Assembly (NCBI GenBank): GCA_964406795.1
Contig: CAYOTA010000005.1
Location: 50,344 to 114,343, forward strand
Direction of reading: 5' to 3'
Source of the DNA: JAGORM01 sp964406795
GTDB lineage: Bacteria; Patescibacteriota; Microgenomatia; Levybacterales; GWA1-39-11
Length of the DNA stretch: 64,000 bases
Positions 18,402 to 25,621 of this stretch are shown here, piece after piece (within the stretch, counting starts at the first letter, position 1; each line of letters opens with the position of its first letter). The notes beneath the pieces are model-generated. The model saw only the letters and a list, made by a program, of their open reading frames with translations. It made no database searches and had not been told where the DNA came from. Both the position numbers and the translations under genes were made by a program.

Positions 18402-18505
18402 TAGGATCAATTATACATTAAATAGCCTCGTGTCACTAATTACTATTGATTTATTATCAAACCCACGATATATTAATAATATAGATAATTTGGTGTGTTC
18501 TATAT

Positions 18506-19210
18506 ATGGCAAAGTATGATTTGAGGATTAAAGCTAGGGAATTGCGGGGAAATGGAATAAGTGTAAAAGAAATCTCGACATATTTGGGCGTGTCCAAGAG
18601 TTCAGCAAGTTTGTGGGTTAGGGATATAATCCTAACAGTCGAGCAATTGGAAAACTTAAGAAAGGCAGAAATAAAAGGAAAAGAGCGGGGACGTTTAAAA
18701 AGTGCTCTACTACAGAAGAAAAGGCGCACAAATCAGATAGAAGAAGCAAGAGATGAGGGAATTGGGGTAATGTCTGGGCTTTCAGAGAGAGAATTCCTTA
18801 TTGCAGGTAGCGCTCTTTATTGGGGTGAGGGTAGTAAAAAGAGTCAACAGGTGGAATTTTGTAATTCTGACCCTAAAATGATAAAATTCTTGATTGGATG
18901 GTTAAAATTTAATTTTCAGGTTACAACGGAGGAGTTAAGGTGTCGCATAGGAATTAACGAACTGCATAGAAAAAGGGAAAGCGAAGTTAAGCAATTTTGG
19001 TCAAAAACGACTGGTATACCAATAGTCCAATTTAATCAAACAAGTTTTAAGCAGGCAAAAAGTAAAAAGGTATATGGAAATTTTAACGAACACTATGGCA
19101 CTCTTTCTATAAAAGTTTTAAGGCCAACAAAGAGCTTTTATAAAATCTTAGGTCTTATAAATGGTCTAAGTGAGGCAGGAATGAAACTGGTGTTTCAGGA
19201 CGTTTCATAA
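18506..19210 (+). CDS. HTH protein with LAGLIDADG-like C-terminal region, possible homing endonuclease
   Basis: The 234-residue protein begins with a helix-turn-helix (GISVKEISTYLGVSKSSASL, about 17-36). A basic linker leads to a domain with ALYWGEGSKK, FCNSDPKMIKF and WLKFNF, which recalls a LAGLIDADG half (xxYxxEG, NSDPxxIxF). It is a paralogue of the protein at 23565-24281. The last dozen codons overlap a tRNA-Met-like sequence, and the stop codon lies in its anticodon loop. The paralogue ends earlier, so this tail is probably derived from tRNA sequence. The endonuclease role is inference; a DNA-binding regulator is the alternative. Confidence 0.6.
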   Translation: MAKYDLRIKARELRGNGISVKEISTYLGVSKSSASLWVRDIILTVEQLENLRKAEIKGKERGRLKSALLQKKRRTNQIEEARDEGIGVMSGLSEREFLIAGSALYWGEGSKKSQQVEFCNSDPKMIKFLIGWLKFNFQVTTEELRCRIGINELHRKRESEVKQFWSKTTGIPIVQFNQTSFKQAKSKKVYGNFNEHYGTLSIKVLRPTKSFYKILGLINGLSEAGMKLVFQDVS

Positions 19211-19245
19211 GCGTTCTCTGGTGGGTTCAATCCCCACTCCTGCTA
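19174..19245 (+). tRNA. tRNA-Met(CAU)-like sequence, possibly degenerate
   Basis: The 3' half is clean: T-stem GTGGG/CCCAC with loop TTCAATC and acceptor TCCTGCT with discriminator A. The anticodon loop TTCATAA gives CAU. The 5' half pairs only passably (GGCAGGA with a G-U end), lacks U8, has a very short D-loop and two bases at position 26. Length is 72. It overlaps the end of the HTH protein gene. It may be a divergent Met tRNA, or a 3' tRNA remnant with a fortuitous 5' half. Confidence 0.45.
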
Positions 19246-19290
19246 CATTTTTCCCAGACTTACTCCTACTGTTACAGTTTTCAATTAATT

Positions 19291-19311
19291 CGGAGGAGGC
19301 GGGGTTTGAAC
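19291..19311 (-). repeat. tRNA-Ser 3'-end fragment, att-like direct repeat
   Basis: These 21 bases match the 3' end of tRNA-Ser(GGA) at 19903-19923 with one mismatch. They cover discriminator, acceptor strand and part of the T-arm, and the match stops there. The two copies bracket about 590 bases. This is the layout left by integration into a tRNA 3' end. Confidence 0.65.
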
Positions 19312-19346
19312 AAAGACGTTTTGAAGCGAAGAAATGCGCTTCTTGA

Positions 19347-19721
19347 TTAATCGCAGTTCGGGATCTTTAGGATATCGCACTTATAAAAGTCATACCCTAT
19401 TCCGTATCCAGCAGAAAGTGCAAAGGCAACAAATACTACTGCAACAATCGCATTCACTACATACAAGCGTCTGTCTTTCAATATCGGGAACAGCGCTACA
19501 AGGCCACCCACACCCACCAAAGCAATGAGAGCAAGTACAAGCCGTTGCTCGAAACCAGTGGTTTCACCTAGTGGGCGAATGAAAGAGAGGAAAAAATATG
19601 CCTGCAATCTGACAAGGGCGTTAGCAATGAAAAATGGAAGGGAGAATGCTATGCCGATAAACAGATAGCGTTTATTAATCCACATAGTAAAAGCATACAT
19701 CTCGTTCAGTATTTGGCACAA
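19347..19721 (-). CDS. Small multi-pass membrane protein of unknown function
   Basis: The 124-residue frame has three hydrophobic segments (roughly residues 18-36, 60-80 and 87-108) and ends in a Cys-containing tail. The start is uncertain; the Met of MWINKR (residue 13) is equally likely. It lies alone between two copies of a tRNA-Ser 3' end, so it may be cargo of a small integrated element. No domain is recognised. Flanking DNA (19246-19290 and 19722-19902) shows no other gene. Confidence 0.5.
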   Translation of the reverse strand: MCQILNEMYAFTMWINKRYLFIGIAFSLPFFIANALVRLQAYFFLSFIRPLGETTGFEQRLVLALIALVGVGGLVALFPILKDRRLYVVNAIVAVVFVAFALSAGYGIGYDFYKCDILKIPNCD

Positions 19722-19902
19722 GTCCTCGCCGTTGTGATAGAAAGCTTAGAACCGGGTACAAATACCTTGAGGGTCATTTAGGCGATTTTCTATATTACAG
19801 GATATGTTTGGGATACTTGCGATTCCTAGTTGTTTTTTTAGCAAGCCACATAGGGCTAATCGAGCATAGGAGATGGGTCTTGGAGCAACCCAAGGCTTTC
19901 TG

Positions 19903-19986
19903 CGGAGGAGGCGGGATTTGAACCCGCGTAAGTTTTCACTTGCACGCTTTCCAAGCGTGTGCCATAGGCCACTAGGCGACTCCTCC
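19903..19986 (-). tRNA. tRNA-Ser(GGA)
   Basis: The gene folds as a class II tRNA: acceptor GGAGGAG/CTCCTCC, anticodon loop TTGGAAA (GGA), a long variable arm and T-loop TTCAAAT. Discriminator is G, as in serine tRNAs, and CCA is not fully encoded. Both its ends have partial copies nearby (19291-19311 and 20031-20053). Confidence 0.95.
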
Positions 19987-20030
19987 AGTTTTGTTTAATG
20001 TGGCCTGCCTTTTTACTTTGCAAAAAGATA

Positions 20031-20053
20031 AGGCCACTAGGCGACTCCTCCAG
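20031..20053 (-). repeat. Duplicated 5' end of tRNA-Ser(GGA)
   Basis: The 23 bases are identical to 19966-19988, the first 21 bases of the tRNA-Ser gene plus two bases before it. The copies start 65 bases apart. The duplicate ends one base before the stop codon of the NUDIX gene. It cannot form a tRNA. Confidence 0.8.
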
Positions 20054-20054
20054 A

Positions 20055-20495
20055 TTAAGCTTGTGCAAGCTTTTCGATAATGGGTCGAGCTTCTGTGAAC
20101 ACATCTTTATCTGATCTATAAGTAAGACGACCCATAACTTGATCCGGTGGTAGCCATTCTACGGCTTCCATTTCGTGGTCGTGTTGAGTTATATCTCCTC
20201 CGGTAAATTTCATGATGTAGTAATATACGGTCTTTTTCCTTTTTTCGTTATCCATAACATACCAGTAAGTAATTGGGGTTAATTCGTGAATAATTTCTCC
20301 CTCAGCTCCTGTTTCTTCTTTTACTTCACGCACGGCTGTATCCTTTTTGTCTTCCCCTTTTAGATGTTCTTTGTCTCCAATAAGTCCTTTAGGAAAAACC
20401 CATCCGTGGTGATACGAATGTTGTGACACTAAAACAAATATCGAATTGTCTTCGACTTTGAAAACTACTCCACCAGCTGAAAATTCAAGTCTCAT
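20055..20495 (-). CDS. NUDIX hydrolase
   Basis: The protein carries a Nudix box variant ending E-x7-REVKEETGAE at about residues 50-70, after the typical MRLEFSAGGVVF opening. Such enzymes hydrolyse nucleoside diphosphates linked to another group; here the HGWVFPKG motif is like bis-nucleotide (Ap4A-type) hydrolases. I start at the ATG at 20495 (146 residues). The longer open frame runs through the tRNA-Arg gene and is not plausible. Specificity is unknown. Confidence 0.88.
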   Translation of the reverse strand: MRLEFSAGGVVFKVEDNSIFVLVSQHSYHHGWVFPKGLIGDKEHLKGEDKKDTAVREVKEETGAEGEIIHELTPITYWYVMDNEKRKKTVYYYIMKFTGGDITQHDHEMEAVEWLPPDQVMGRLTYRSDKDVFTEARPIIEKLAQA

Positions 20496-20555
20496 AAATA
20501 TTTTTGTAAGCTGTACTTCGTCCCTCAGTACCAGGTTTTCGGAATACCTCAAAAC

Positions 20556-20630
20556 TGGCGCTCTCGGTGGGAATCGAACCCGCATCAGAGGATCCGGAAT
20601 CCCCCGTTCTATCCGTTGAACTACGAGAGC
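20556..20630 (-). tRNA. tRNA-Arg(CCG)
   Basis: Acceptor GCTCTCG/CGAGAGC, anticodon loop TTCCGGA and T-loop TTCGATT form a standard cloverleaf. The 3' CCA is encoded (20556-20558). It reads CGG. Confidence 0.94.
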
Positions 20631-20639
20631 ATAGTTCTG

Positions 20640-20724
20640 CGGAGGGTACAGGATTCGAACCTGTGAAGGACTTGCGCCCTCGAGTTTTCGAAACTCGTGC
20701 AATTGGCCGCTATGCGAACCCTCC
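20640..20724 (-). tRNA. tRNA-Ser(CGA)
   Basis: This class II tRNA has acceptor GGAGGGT/ACCCTCC, anticodon loop TTCGAAA (CGA), an extended variable arm and T-loop TTCGAAT. Discriminator is G. It reads UCG. Nine bases separate it from tRNA-Arg(CCG). Confidence 0.94.
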
Positions 20725-20793
20725 CAGGTTTCAATCCATGCGCCGCATTTGAGTTTATCGAAAACGCGGTGCCAGGTTCAGGCAAGCTGAAAT

Positions 20794-20869
20794 TGGCGCA
20801 CCCGAGTGGGGTCGAACCACCAACCGCAAGATCCGCAATCTTGTACTCTATCCATTGAGCTACGGGTGC
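20794..20869 (-). tRNA. tRNA-Arg(GCG)
   Basis: Acceptor GCACCCG/CGGGTGC, D-arm GCTC..GAGT, anticodon stem CAAGA/TCTTG with loop TTGCGGA, and T-loop TTCGACC. CCA is encoded. The anticodon is GCG, whereas most bacteria use ACG (modified to inosine) for this box. The 140 bases to the next gene hold nothing recognised. Confidence 0.93.
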
Positions 20870-21009
20870 TCGTCTAAATAACTCCTGCTCTTCAGATCTT
20901 GCAGATCTTTAACGCAGTCGTATTTCTCCTCTTAAAATTGTTTCACAATTTTGGAATACGAATTTAATAGACACCTTGTATTTTAGTTGATTTACGGGCA
21001 ATTTACAAA

Positions 21010-21549
21010 CTATGAGGCGCGTTCCAGAGGAAAATTTTTAGAAAGCCATTCTCCTGACTTTTCCATGAATGTTTGCTGGACTACTTCTCGGTATGGTAAG
21101 AAGTTTATGAGTACTTGCCGCGCGTGTTCTTTAGAAATATTTCCCAGTGTAATTCGTAACTCTCCGGGAATAAGTGCCTCAGTCCTTACAATTAGTGTGT
21201 CTACCCCATCTATCTTTTTAAAATAAAAGTCATACAGTTCTCCCCAAATGTAAAAATGGTCCTCTACCTTTATACCTTCAGTGGACACTCGGTAGTGAAA
21301 ATCTTTAGGAGGCACTGTTGAGAGTACAATTGATAAAAATGTGACTGCTGCGACGGCTAGCATGAGTTGGTATTGTGCAAACAAGAAAACTATAAGTTCT
21401 ATTAAGAAAAATATAAGCATTACTGACAAATAAAACTCACGCTTTTTCTTTCTAAATGGGCGTCCAGGTGCTGTCCAAGACAAGAGAGTCCGTACATCAT
21501 TGTATTCTTCTTGAGGCTCGTTTTCGGAAGGGGGAACAGGTTGCTCCAT
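21010..21549 (-). CDS. Membrane protein of unknown function, conserved CPR type
   Basis: The product has two adjacent membrane segments (about residues 41-75) after a charged N-terminus, and a soluble C-terminal half of about 100 residues with a PH-like beta pattern (FHYRVSTEGIKVED). The open frame extends to 21567, but CATAGT exactly six bases before the ATG at 21549 (MEQPV) favours that start, giving 179 residues. Function is unknown. Confidence 0.75.
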   Translation of the reverse strand: MEQPVPPSENEPQEEYNDVRTLLSWTAPGRPFRKKKREFYLSVMLIFFLIELIVFLFAQYQLMLAVAAVTFLSIVLSTVPPKDFHYRVSTEGIKVEDHFYIWGELYDFYFKKIDGVDTLIVRTEALIPGELRITLGNISKEHARQVLINFLPYREVVQQTFMEKSGEWLSKNFPLERAS

Positions 21550-21597
21550 ATGTTTACTATGCACCAAATAGAGCTTTAAATCAAGTGGATATGTGTT

Positions 21598-22464
21598 TTA
21601 CAATTCAATAAGTGTTGTGCTATCAGAGTTTTTTGCGTCTTTAATATATTGAAGGTAGCGTTCAGTGGATGAAAGACGCTTGTGTCCTAACACTTTTGAC
21701 AAGAATACGAGTGACACACCATTTCTTAAATGGTGAGCTACAAACGTGTGGCGTAAATCATTAATTTTTGCATTTTCAATTCCTGCTTTTCTAAAGTATC
21801 GCTCTACTGCGTCTCTGATGTTTCTAACTAAAAATGGCTTTCCGGTTTTTGTTACAAATACGTGTGTTCCTTCAGTTTTAGTTCTTCCGGCAAGATATCT
21901 TTTAAGACCTTCTTTAGCGCGTCTATTTAGCTGAACTTCACGAGCTGCATGCCCTTCGTAAGGCGCAATGTGAAGCGCATTGTCAGAGACATCATCCATT
22001 TTAAGATTTGCGAGTTCACCAATTCTTATACCTGTTTGGAGTAATACTTCAATAATTGCGTAAATTCTTGGGTCAACTGATGCCGCATCACGTAATGCTC
22101 TATATTCAAGAGGAGTTAGCACGCGAGGTGCAGACAATTCATATTTAGGGTGAGAAACAAGTAAAGAAGGATCGTCAGTTATATATTCATTAATCTTCAA
22201 GAATCTATAAAAAGTTCTTGTTGAGTTAAGTTTTCGTGAAAGAGATTTTGGTGTATATCCTTTGTCAGACAAACTTCCTAAAAACGCTTGGATATCATTA
22301 TTATCTATTTCATGGATGTGATGTTTCTCAAGAGTTTCCAGAAAGGATAAGAGTTGGTCAATATCTTTGCCGTATGCTAATATGGTAGCAGATGCCCTCT
22401 TCTTTGATTTCAAGAAGTCTTGGAATTTGTCATATGCATCTCGCATTTTAGTAGGAGTATTCAT
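21598..22464 (-). CDS. XerC/XerD-like tyrosine recombinase
   Basis: The 288-residue protein has a SAM-like N-terminal core-binding domain and a C-terminal catalytic domain. Arg147 (GIRIGE), Arg238 (DLRHTF), His261 (LGHKRLS) and Tyr270 (STERY) are in place. The first box-II residue, usually His, is Asn235. Xer enzymes resolve chromosome dimers at dif; phage and island integrases share the fold. Full length, housekeeping context and no linked excisionase favour a Xer role. An integrase role at nearby tRNA scars cannot be excluded. Confidence 0.9.
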   Translation of the reverse strand: MNTPTKMRDAYDKFQDFLKSKKRASATILAYGKDIDQLLSFLETLEKHHIHEIDNNDIQAFLGSLSDKGYTPKSLSRKLNSTRTFYRFLKINEYITDDPSLLVSHPKYELSAPRVLTPLEYRALRDAASVDPRIYAIIEVLLQTGIRIGELANLKMDDVSDNALHIAPYEGHAAREVQLNRRAKEGLKRYLAGRTKTEGTHVFVTKTGKPFLVRNIRDAVERYFRKAGIENAKINDLRHTFVAHHLRNGVSLVFLSKVLGHKRLSSTERYLQYIKDAKNSDSTTLIEL

Positions 22465-22547
22465 GTATGTCTAAATTCAAAGAAAGCTGAGCTGTTTTAA
22501 GCTCAGTTTTCTAAAGATAAAGCCTATAATATCAAGAAGCGCGTGTA

Positions 22548-22907
22548 ATGTCAAGAAGAGCTATGTGGTCACAAAGTAAAAAGATTATTTTAATAGTAGT
22601 ATGCATTGCACTTCTTGTGTTGGTAAAAAACATACTTTCCTCCATTCTCTCAACCCACGAACGCGCACAAATTCTTAAAGAATTACGCACGGAATTAGCA
22701 TATAAAAAGGAACAAGAAGTATTGCTTACCCAAAAATTGTCGGTTGCCAAAACTGATGAATTTGTAGAAAATGAGGCTCGGTCAAAGCTGGGATTGGTGA
22801 AAGAAGGCGAGAAAATCGTAGTAGATGAGAAAATTAAGCTTGTTGTTCCTCAAATTGTGGCTCCGGAGCCTCCAAACTGGCAAAAGTGGGCTAAACTCTT
22901 CTATTAG
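22548..22907 (+). CDS. FtsB/DivIC-like septum formation protein
   Basis: The 119-residue protein has a short cytoplasmic N-terminus, one membrane segment (about 12-28) and a coiled coil (about 32-72). It ends with EARSKLGLVKEGE, the conserved FtsB/DivIC motif in which the peptide after the coiled coil binds FtsL/FtsQ partners. It would act in the divisome. A TATAAT is 17 bases before the ATG. The start at the second Met (residue 6) is possible. Confidence 0.85.
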   Translation: MSRRAMWSQSKKIILIVVCIALLVLVKNILSSILSTHERAQILKELRTELAYKKEQEVLLTQKLSVAKTDEFVENEARSKLGLVKEGEKIVVDEKIKLVVPQIVAPEPPNWQKWAKLFY

Positions 22908-22971
22908 GCCCATTCTCATACTTGATTTCTATATATGGAAGATTTATATTCCAAATATACTCTCATAATTT

Positions 22972-23169
22972 ATGAATATTATTGAAGGAATAACCGGTCG
23001 TAATATCATCTCAGAAATCAAAGCTCCACCAATTACAGTTACTCGCCCTTCTCCTGACGCCAGGACATCTCGTATGCAGCGGTATGCACAGCCTCAAAAT
23101 AATCCTCAAGATGGAGGACTACAATTAAAGGTGAATAGTTCGAATCCGAGAACAAGAAGAGGAAAATAG
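22972..23169 (+). CDS. Possible small basic protein
   Basis: The 65-codon frame is Pro/Arg/Asn-rich, and I recognise no domain. No clear ribosome binding site precedes the ATG. It sits between the FtsB-like gene and the intron-containing tRNA, convergent with the latter. It may be a chance frame. Confidence 0.35.
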   Translation: MNIIEGITGRNIISEIKAPPITVTRPSPDARTSRMQRYAQPQNNPQDGGLQLKVNSSNPRTRRGK

Positions 23170-23204
23170 TAGATAGTGTGCTTGCAGTGAGCGAAGCGAA
23201 TCTG

Positions 23205-23485
23205 TTGCGGGGCAAGGAATCGCACCTTGTCTAGAAGATTATGCTTGTTGTTAATCTCCCATTACTGAAAGTATCGGACTATATCATATTCCAATTAGCT
23301 TGGAACTCCAGCGTATAGTCTCTACGGGGTTCAGTTAGATTAAACATCTAAGAGAACTTCCCTCGGTATTGCCCTTTCTGCTTAGTTTTGAATTCGGGTT
23401 TCACCGATACAGCTAGATTCATTCATCAATGTTACCATTGCGACGGCCCAATTGAGCCTTCTGTGCAGCTTTACACTACCCCGCG
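23205..23485 (-). tRNA. tRNA(CAU), initiator-like, interrupted by a group I intron
   Basis: The exons are 23455-23485 and 23205-23243. Joined they give a 70-base tRNA with acceptor CGCGGGG/CCCCGCA, anticodon stem GAAGG/TCTTC and loop CTCATAA. The C1-A72 mismatch is the hallmark of bacterial initiator tRNA. It is unusual in other ways: the D-loop has no GG, the T-loop is TGCGATT, and the anticodon stem lacks the three G-C pairs of initiators. It may be a divergent initiator, a specialised CAU tRNA or a decaying gene. CCA is not fully encoded. Confidence 0.75.
23244..23454 (-). ncRNA. Group I self-splicing intron, 211 nt, no ORF
   Basis: The intron splits the anticodon loop after U33. The 5' exon ends GGCT and can pair with GGCC inside the intron, giving the required U-G pair at the 5' splice site. 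The intron ends in G. The core is visible on the minus strand: a Q-type segment GGCAATACCGAGGGAAG, then AGAGACTATACG (R) and GATATAGTCCGA (S), whose GACTAT/ATAGTC form P7. No endonuclease is encoded within; an HTH protein of possible endonuclease type lies 80 bases away, divergently. Confidence 0.85.
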
Positions 23486-23564
23486 CGTCCTGATCATAAT
23501 AGCATGTACCTATGTGTAAGTCAATTCGCACAAAATATACAGTTAATATTTTCCTATTGACGAG

Positions 23565-24281
23565 GTGCGGTTATTATTCAATAATAAAAATGTGTCATAT
23601 TCAAGCGTTAAAAAAGATGAGGTAAGGAAGCTTAGGAGAGCGGGTATGAGCTTGAATCACATAGAAAAAACCTCCAATGTGCCTAAATCCACTATAAGAG
23701 AATGGATAAAGGATATTTCCTTAAACCCAGAACAAACTCAGGTGTTGCTTGAAGGCGCACTCATTGCTCTTCAGAATGGTAGAAAAGTTGCGCAAGAAAA
23801 TAAACGCAAAAAAAGAAGTAAAAAAGAAGAAGAATTACACATTCAAGGAGTAGCCGAGATAGGTGCGCTAAATAAACGTGAATTGTTTATCGCAGGGATC
23901 GCTTTATATTGGGCAGAAGGATTTAAGAATAGACATGAAAAAAGGTTGGGTTTCTGCAACTCTGATCCTAAAATGATAAAATTTTATCTTTATTGGTTAC
24001 GTAGTGTATTAGGCGTTGACGCTCTATATATCACTGCTCGTTTAACCATAAATTCTGCACATAAAGATCGTGAAGAAAAAATTCTTGAATATTGGCGAAA
24101 TGTAACTGAATTGCCCGATTCAAGTTTCACAAAGACTTTTTATCAAACCGTTATTTCAGTCAAGCAATTTGAAAATAGAGATTTGTATAATGGCGTGCTC
24201 CGCCTTCATGTAAAAGAAAGTTTGGACACCTTACTTAAAATGAGAGGATGGATCGAGGGATTAGGAAGTATTCAAAGATGA
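23565..24281 (+). CDS. HTH protein with LAGLIDADG-like C-terminal region, paralogue of 18506-19210
   Basis: The 238-residue protein starts with GTG, preceded by GACGAGG. It has an N-terminal HTH (MSLNHIEKTSNVPKSTIREW), a Lys-rich linker, and the shared block ALYWAEGFK, FCNSDPKMIKF and YWLRSVLG. Similarity to the first copy spans the whole length. It diverges from the intron-bearing tRNA with about 80 bases between them. Both paralogues thus lie against CAU tRNA sequences. A homing-endonuclease-like or transcription factor role is possible; neither is shown. Confidence 0.65.
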   Translation: MRLLFNNKNVSYSSVKKDEVRKLRRAGMSLNHIEKTSNVPKSTIREWIKDISLNPEQTQVLLEGALIALQNGRKVAQENKRKKRSKKEEELHIQGVAEIGALNKRELFIAGIALYWAEGFKNRHEKRLGFCNSDPKMIKFYLYWLRSVLGVDALYITARLTINSAHKDREEKILEYWRNVTELPDSSFTKTFYQTVISVKQFENRDLYNGVLRLHVKESLDTLLKMRGWIEGLGSIQR

Positions 24282-24297
24282 GTTTTTGCATGTTTTC

Positions 24298-24326
24298 TTG
24301 CGTTTGTAGAGTATCTTTGGTAGAAT
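24298..24326 (+). promoter_or_regulatory. Promoter of rplY, leaderless arrangement
   Basis: TTGCGT and TAGAAT are separated by 17 bases. The -10 box ends seven bases before the ATG, so transcription should start at or next to the start codon. Confidence 0.6.
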
Positions 24327-24333
24327 CAATTTC

Positions 24334-25074
24334 ATGACACAAAAGCGCGAAAAATTAAGTGTTTCAAAACGTGAAGTATTAGGAAAAGAGGTTAGAAAAC
24401 TACGTCGCGAAGGAATTTTACCTGCGAATATCTATGGTGCAGATTTTGAATCTACGGCTGTTTCACTCTTACTCAAAGACTTTAAATCAGTATACGCTGT
24501 TGCTCGTGAAACTGGACTTGTTGACGTAGAATTAGACGGAAAAGTAGTTCCTGTTCTTATCAAGAATGTTCAAATAAACCCTTCCACTGATGAAGTAGTT
24601 CATGCAGACTTCCACAAAGTTAACCTTCGTGAGAAAATTTCAGCAAAGATCCCAGTTGAGGCTGTAGGCGAGCCAAAAGCTGTTACTGACAAGATTGGTC
24701 TTTTGGAGCAGCCGGTAATGGAAATTGAAGTTGAAGCACTTCCAACTGATTTACCTGAAAAGATTGAAGTAAATGTAGAAAACTTGGCAGCTGTTGACGA
24801 GCAGGTATTAGTATCTGATCTTTCAGTTCCAGCAGGCGTTGAAGTGTTAACTGATGCCGCTCAAGTAGTCTTTAAGATTGGTGAGTTAGTTACAAAAGAA
24901 ATGGAAGAGCAAATGGCAGCTGACGAGGCTGCAACTGAAGAAGCAGCGGCTGAAGCAACTCCAGCCGAAGGTGAAGAAGGTAAATCAGAAGATGGCGCTA
25001 ATGGTGAGACTCCTTCCGAAGGTGAAAAAACAGAAGAAAAATCAGAAAACACAAAAGAAGCTACACAAGAATAA
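24334..25074 (+). CDS. rplY: Ribosomal protein L25 (CTC form)
   Basis: The 246-residue protein has the 5S-rRNA-binding L25 domain (residues 1-95) and the TL5/CTC beta domain (to about 185). A highly acidic Ala/Glu/Gly-rich tail of about 60 residues follows. The N-terminus (LRREGILPANIYG) is typical. The long acidic tail is common in CTC-type proteins, though its role is not known. It appears monocistronic. Confidence 0.94.
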   Translation: MTQKREKLSVSKREVLGKEVRKLRREGILPANIYGADFESTAVSLLLKDFKSVYAVARETGLVDVELDGKVVPVLIKNVQINPSTDEVVHADFHKVNLREKISAKIPVEAVGEPKAVTDKIGLLEQPVMEIEVEALPTDLPEKIEVNVENLAAVDEQVLVSDLSVPAGVEVLTDAAQVVFKIGELVTKEMEEQMAADEAATEEAAAEATPAEGEEGKSEDGANGETPSEGEKTEEKSENTKEATQE

Positions 25075-25075
25075 C

Positions 25076-25453
25076 CTACTCCCCTACTATTTTTTTCAAT
25101 TCCTTGGCCGGTTCATAATTTTCATTTAAGATAAGCGCTTTTTGAATATAATCAGATGCTTTTTGAGTGTCTCCAAGTCTGGCTGCATGAACAGCCGCGT
25201 TATAATATGCCTGGGGGTATGAAGGGTGTTTTGTGAATGCTTTTTCCCACCGCTTCAGTTGTGTAAGTTCCTGTGCCCTCTGTGCTTTGGCCGTGTTGTA
25301 AGCGTTAAACGCAAAATAAAGACCAAAGGATGAAAGCACTAAAAGTATGCCTATACATACCACCATTCCCATTAAAAGATTCTCCCGAATACGTGCGGGA
25401 ATCATGCGGTAAAAATGCGGTAATACTCTCTTTTCTTTTTCTTGTACTCCCAT
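25076..25453 (-). CDS. Membrane-anchored protein with tetratricopeptide-like repeat
   Basis: The product has a short basic cytoplasmic part, one membrane segment (about residues 27-50) and a C-terminal helical region with at least one TPR unit (YPQAYYNAAVHAARLGDTQK, then ASDYIQKAL). I use the ATG at 25453, since TATAAT lies exactly six bases before it; the frame extends to 25471. It may scaffold an envelope complex. It converges with rplY one base apart. Confidence 0.75.
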   Translation of the reverse strand: MGVQEKEKRVLPHFYRMIPARIRENLLMGMVVCIGILLVLSSFGLYFAFNAYNTAKAQRAQELTQLKRWEKAFTKHPSYPQAYYNAAVHAARLGDTQKASDYIQKALILNENYEPAKELKKIVGE

Positions 25454-25548
25454 TTTTCTATTATACCTCAAAAATTGACATGTAAGAAAAACAGGAGTAT
25501 AGTACGTATTGAGGAGAGGCTTACGAAAGAATTTACGAGCGTGTAGAT

Positions 25549-25621
25549 CCCGCTAAGCGGGAAAACGAGGAAGAAGGGTCCCGATTTAATCGGGACAATC
25601 GGACCTCCGATTAAATCGGAG
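25549..25621 (+). repeat. Three tandem hairpins in the glmS leader
   Basis: Three short perfect palindromes follow one another: CCCGC..GCGGG (25549-25561), GTCCCGAT..ATCGGGAC (25578-25596) and CTCCGAT..ATCGGAG (25605-25621), each with a three-base A/T loop. A further hairpin AGGTTG/CAACCT lies at 25641-25659. The region is non-coding and 150-220 bases before glmS. It could be a structured leader RNA or a cluster of small palindromic repeats. I see no convincing glmS ribozyme core. Confidence 0.6.

Noticed and set aside
18411..18505. 5' half of a tRNA split by the HTH gene at 18506
   Set aside because: No sequence able to pair with the acceptor and anticodon strands at 19206-19245 is found before the gene.
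20496..20702. N-terminal extension of the NUDIX frame
   Set aside because: It runs through tRNA-Arg(CCG) and into tRNA-Ser(CGA); the NUDIX fold starts at 20495.
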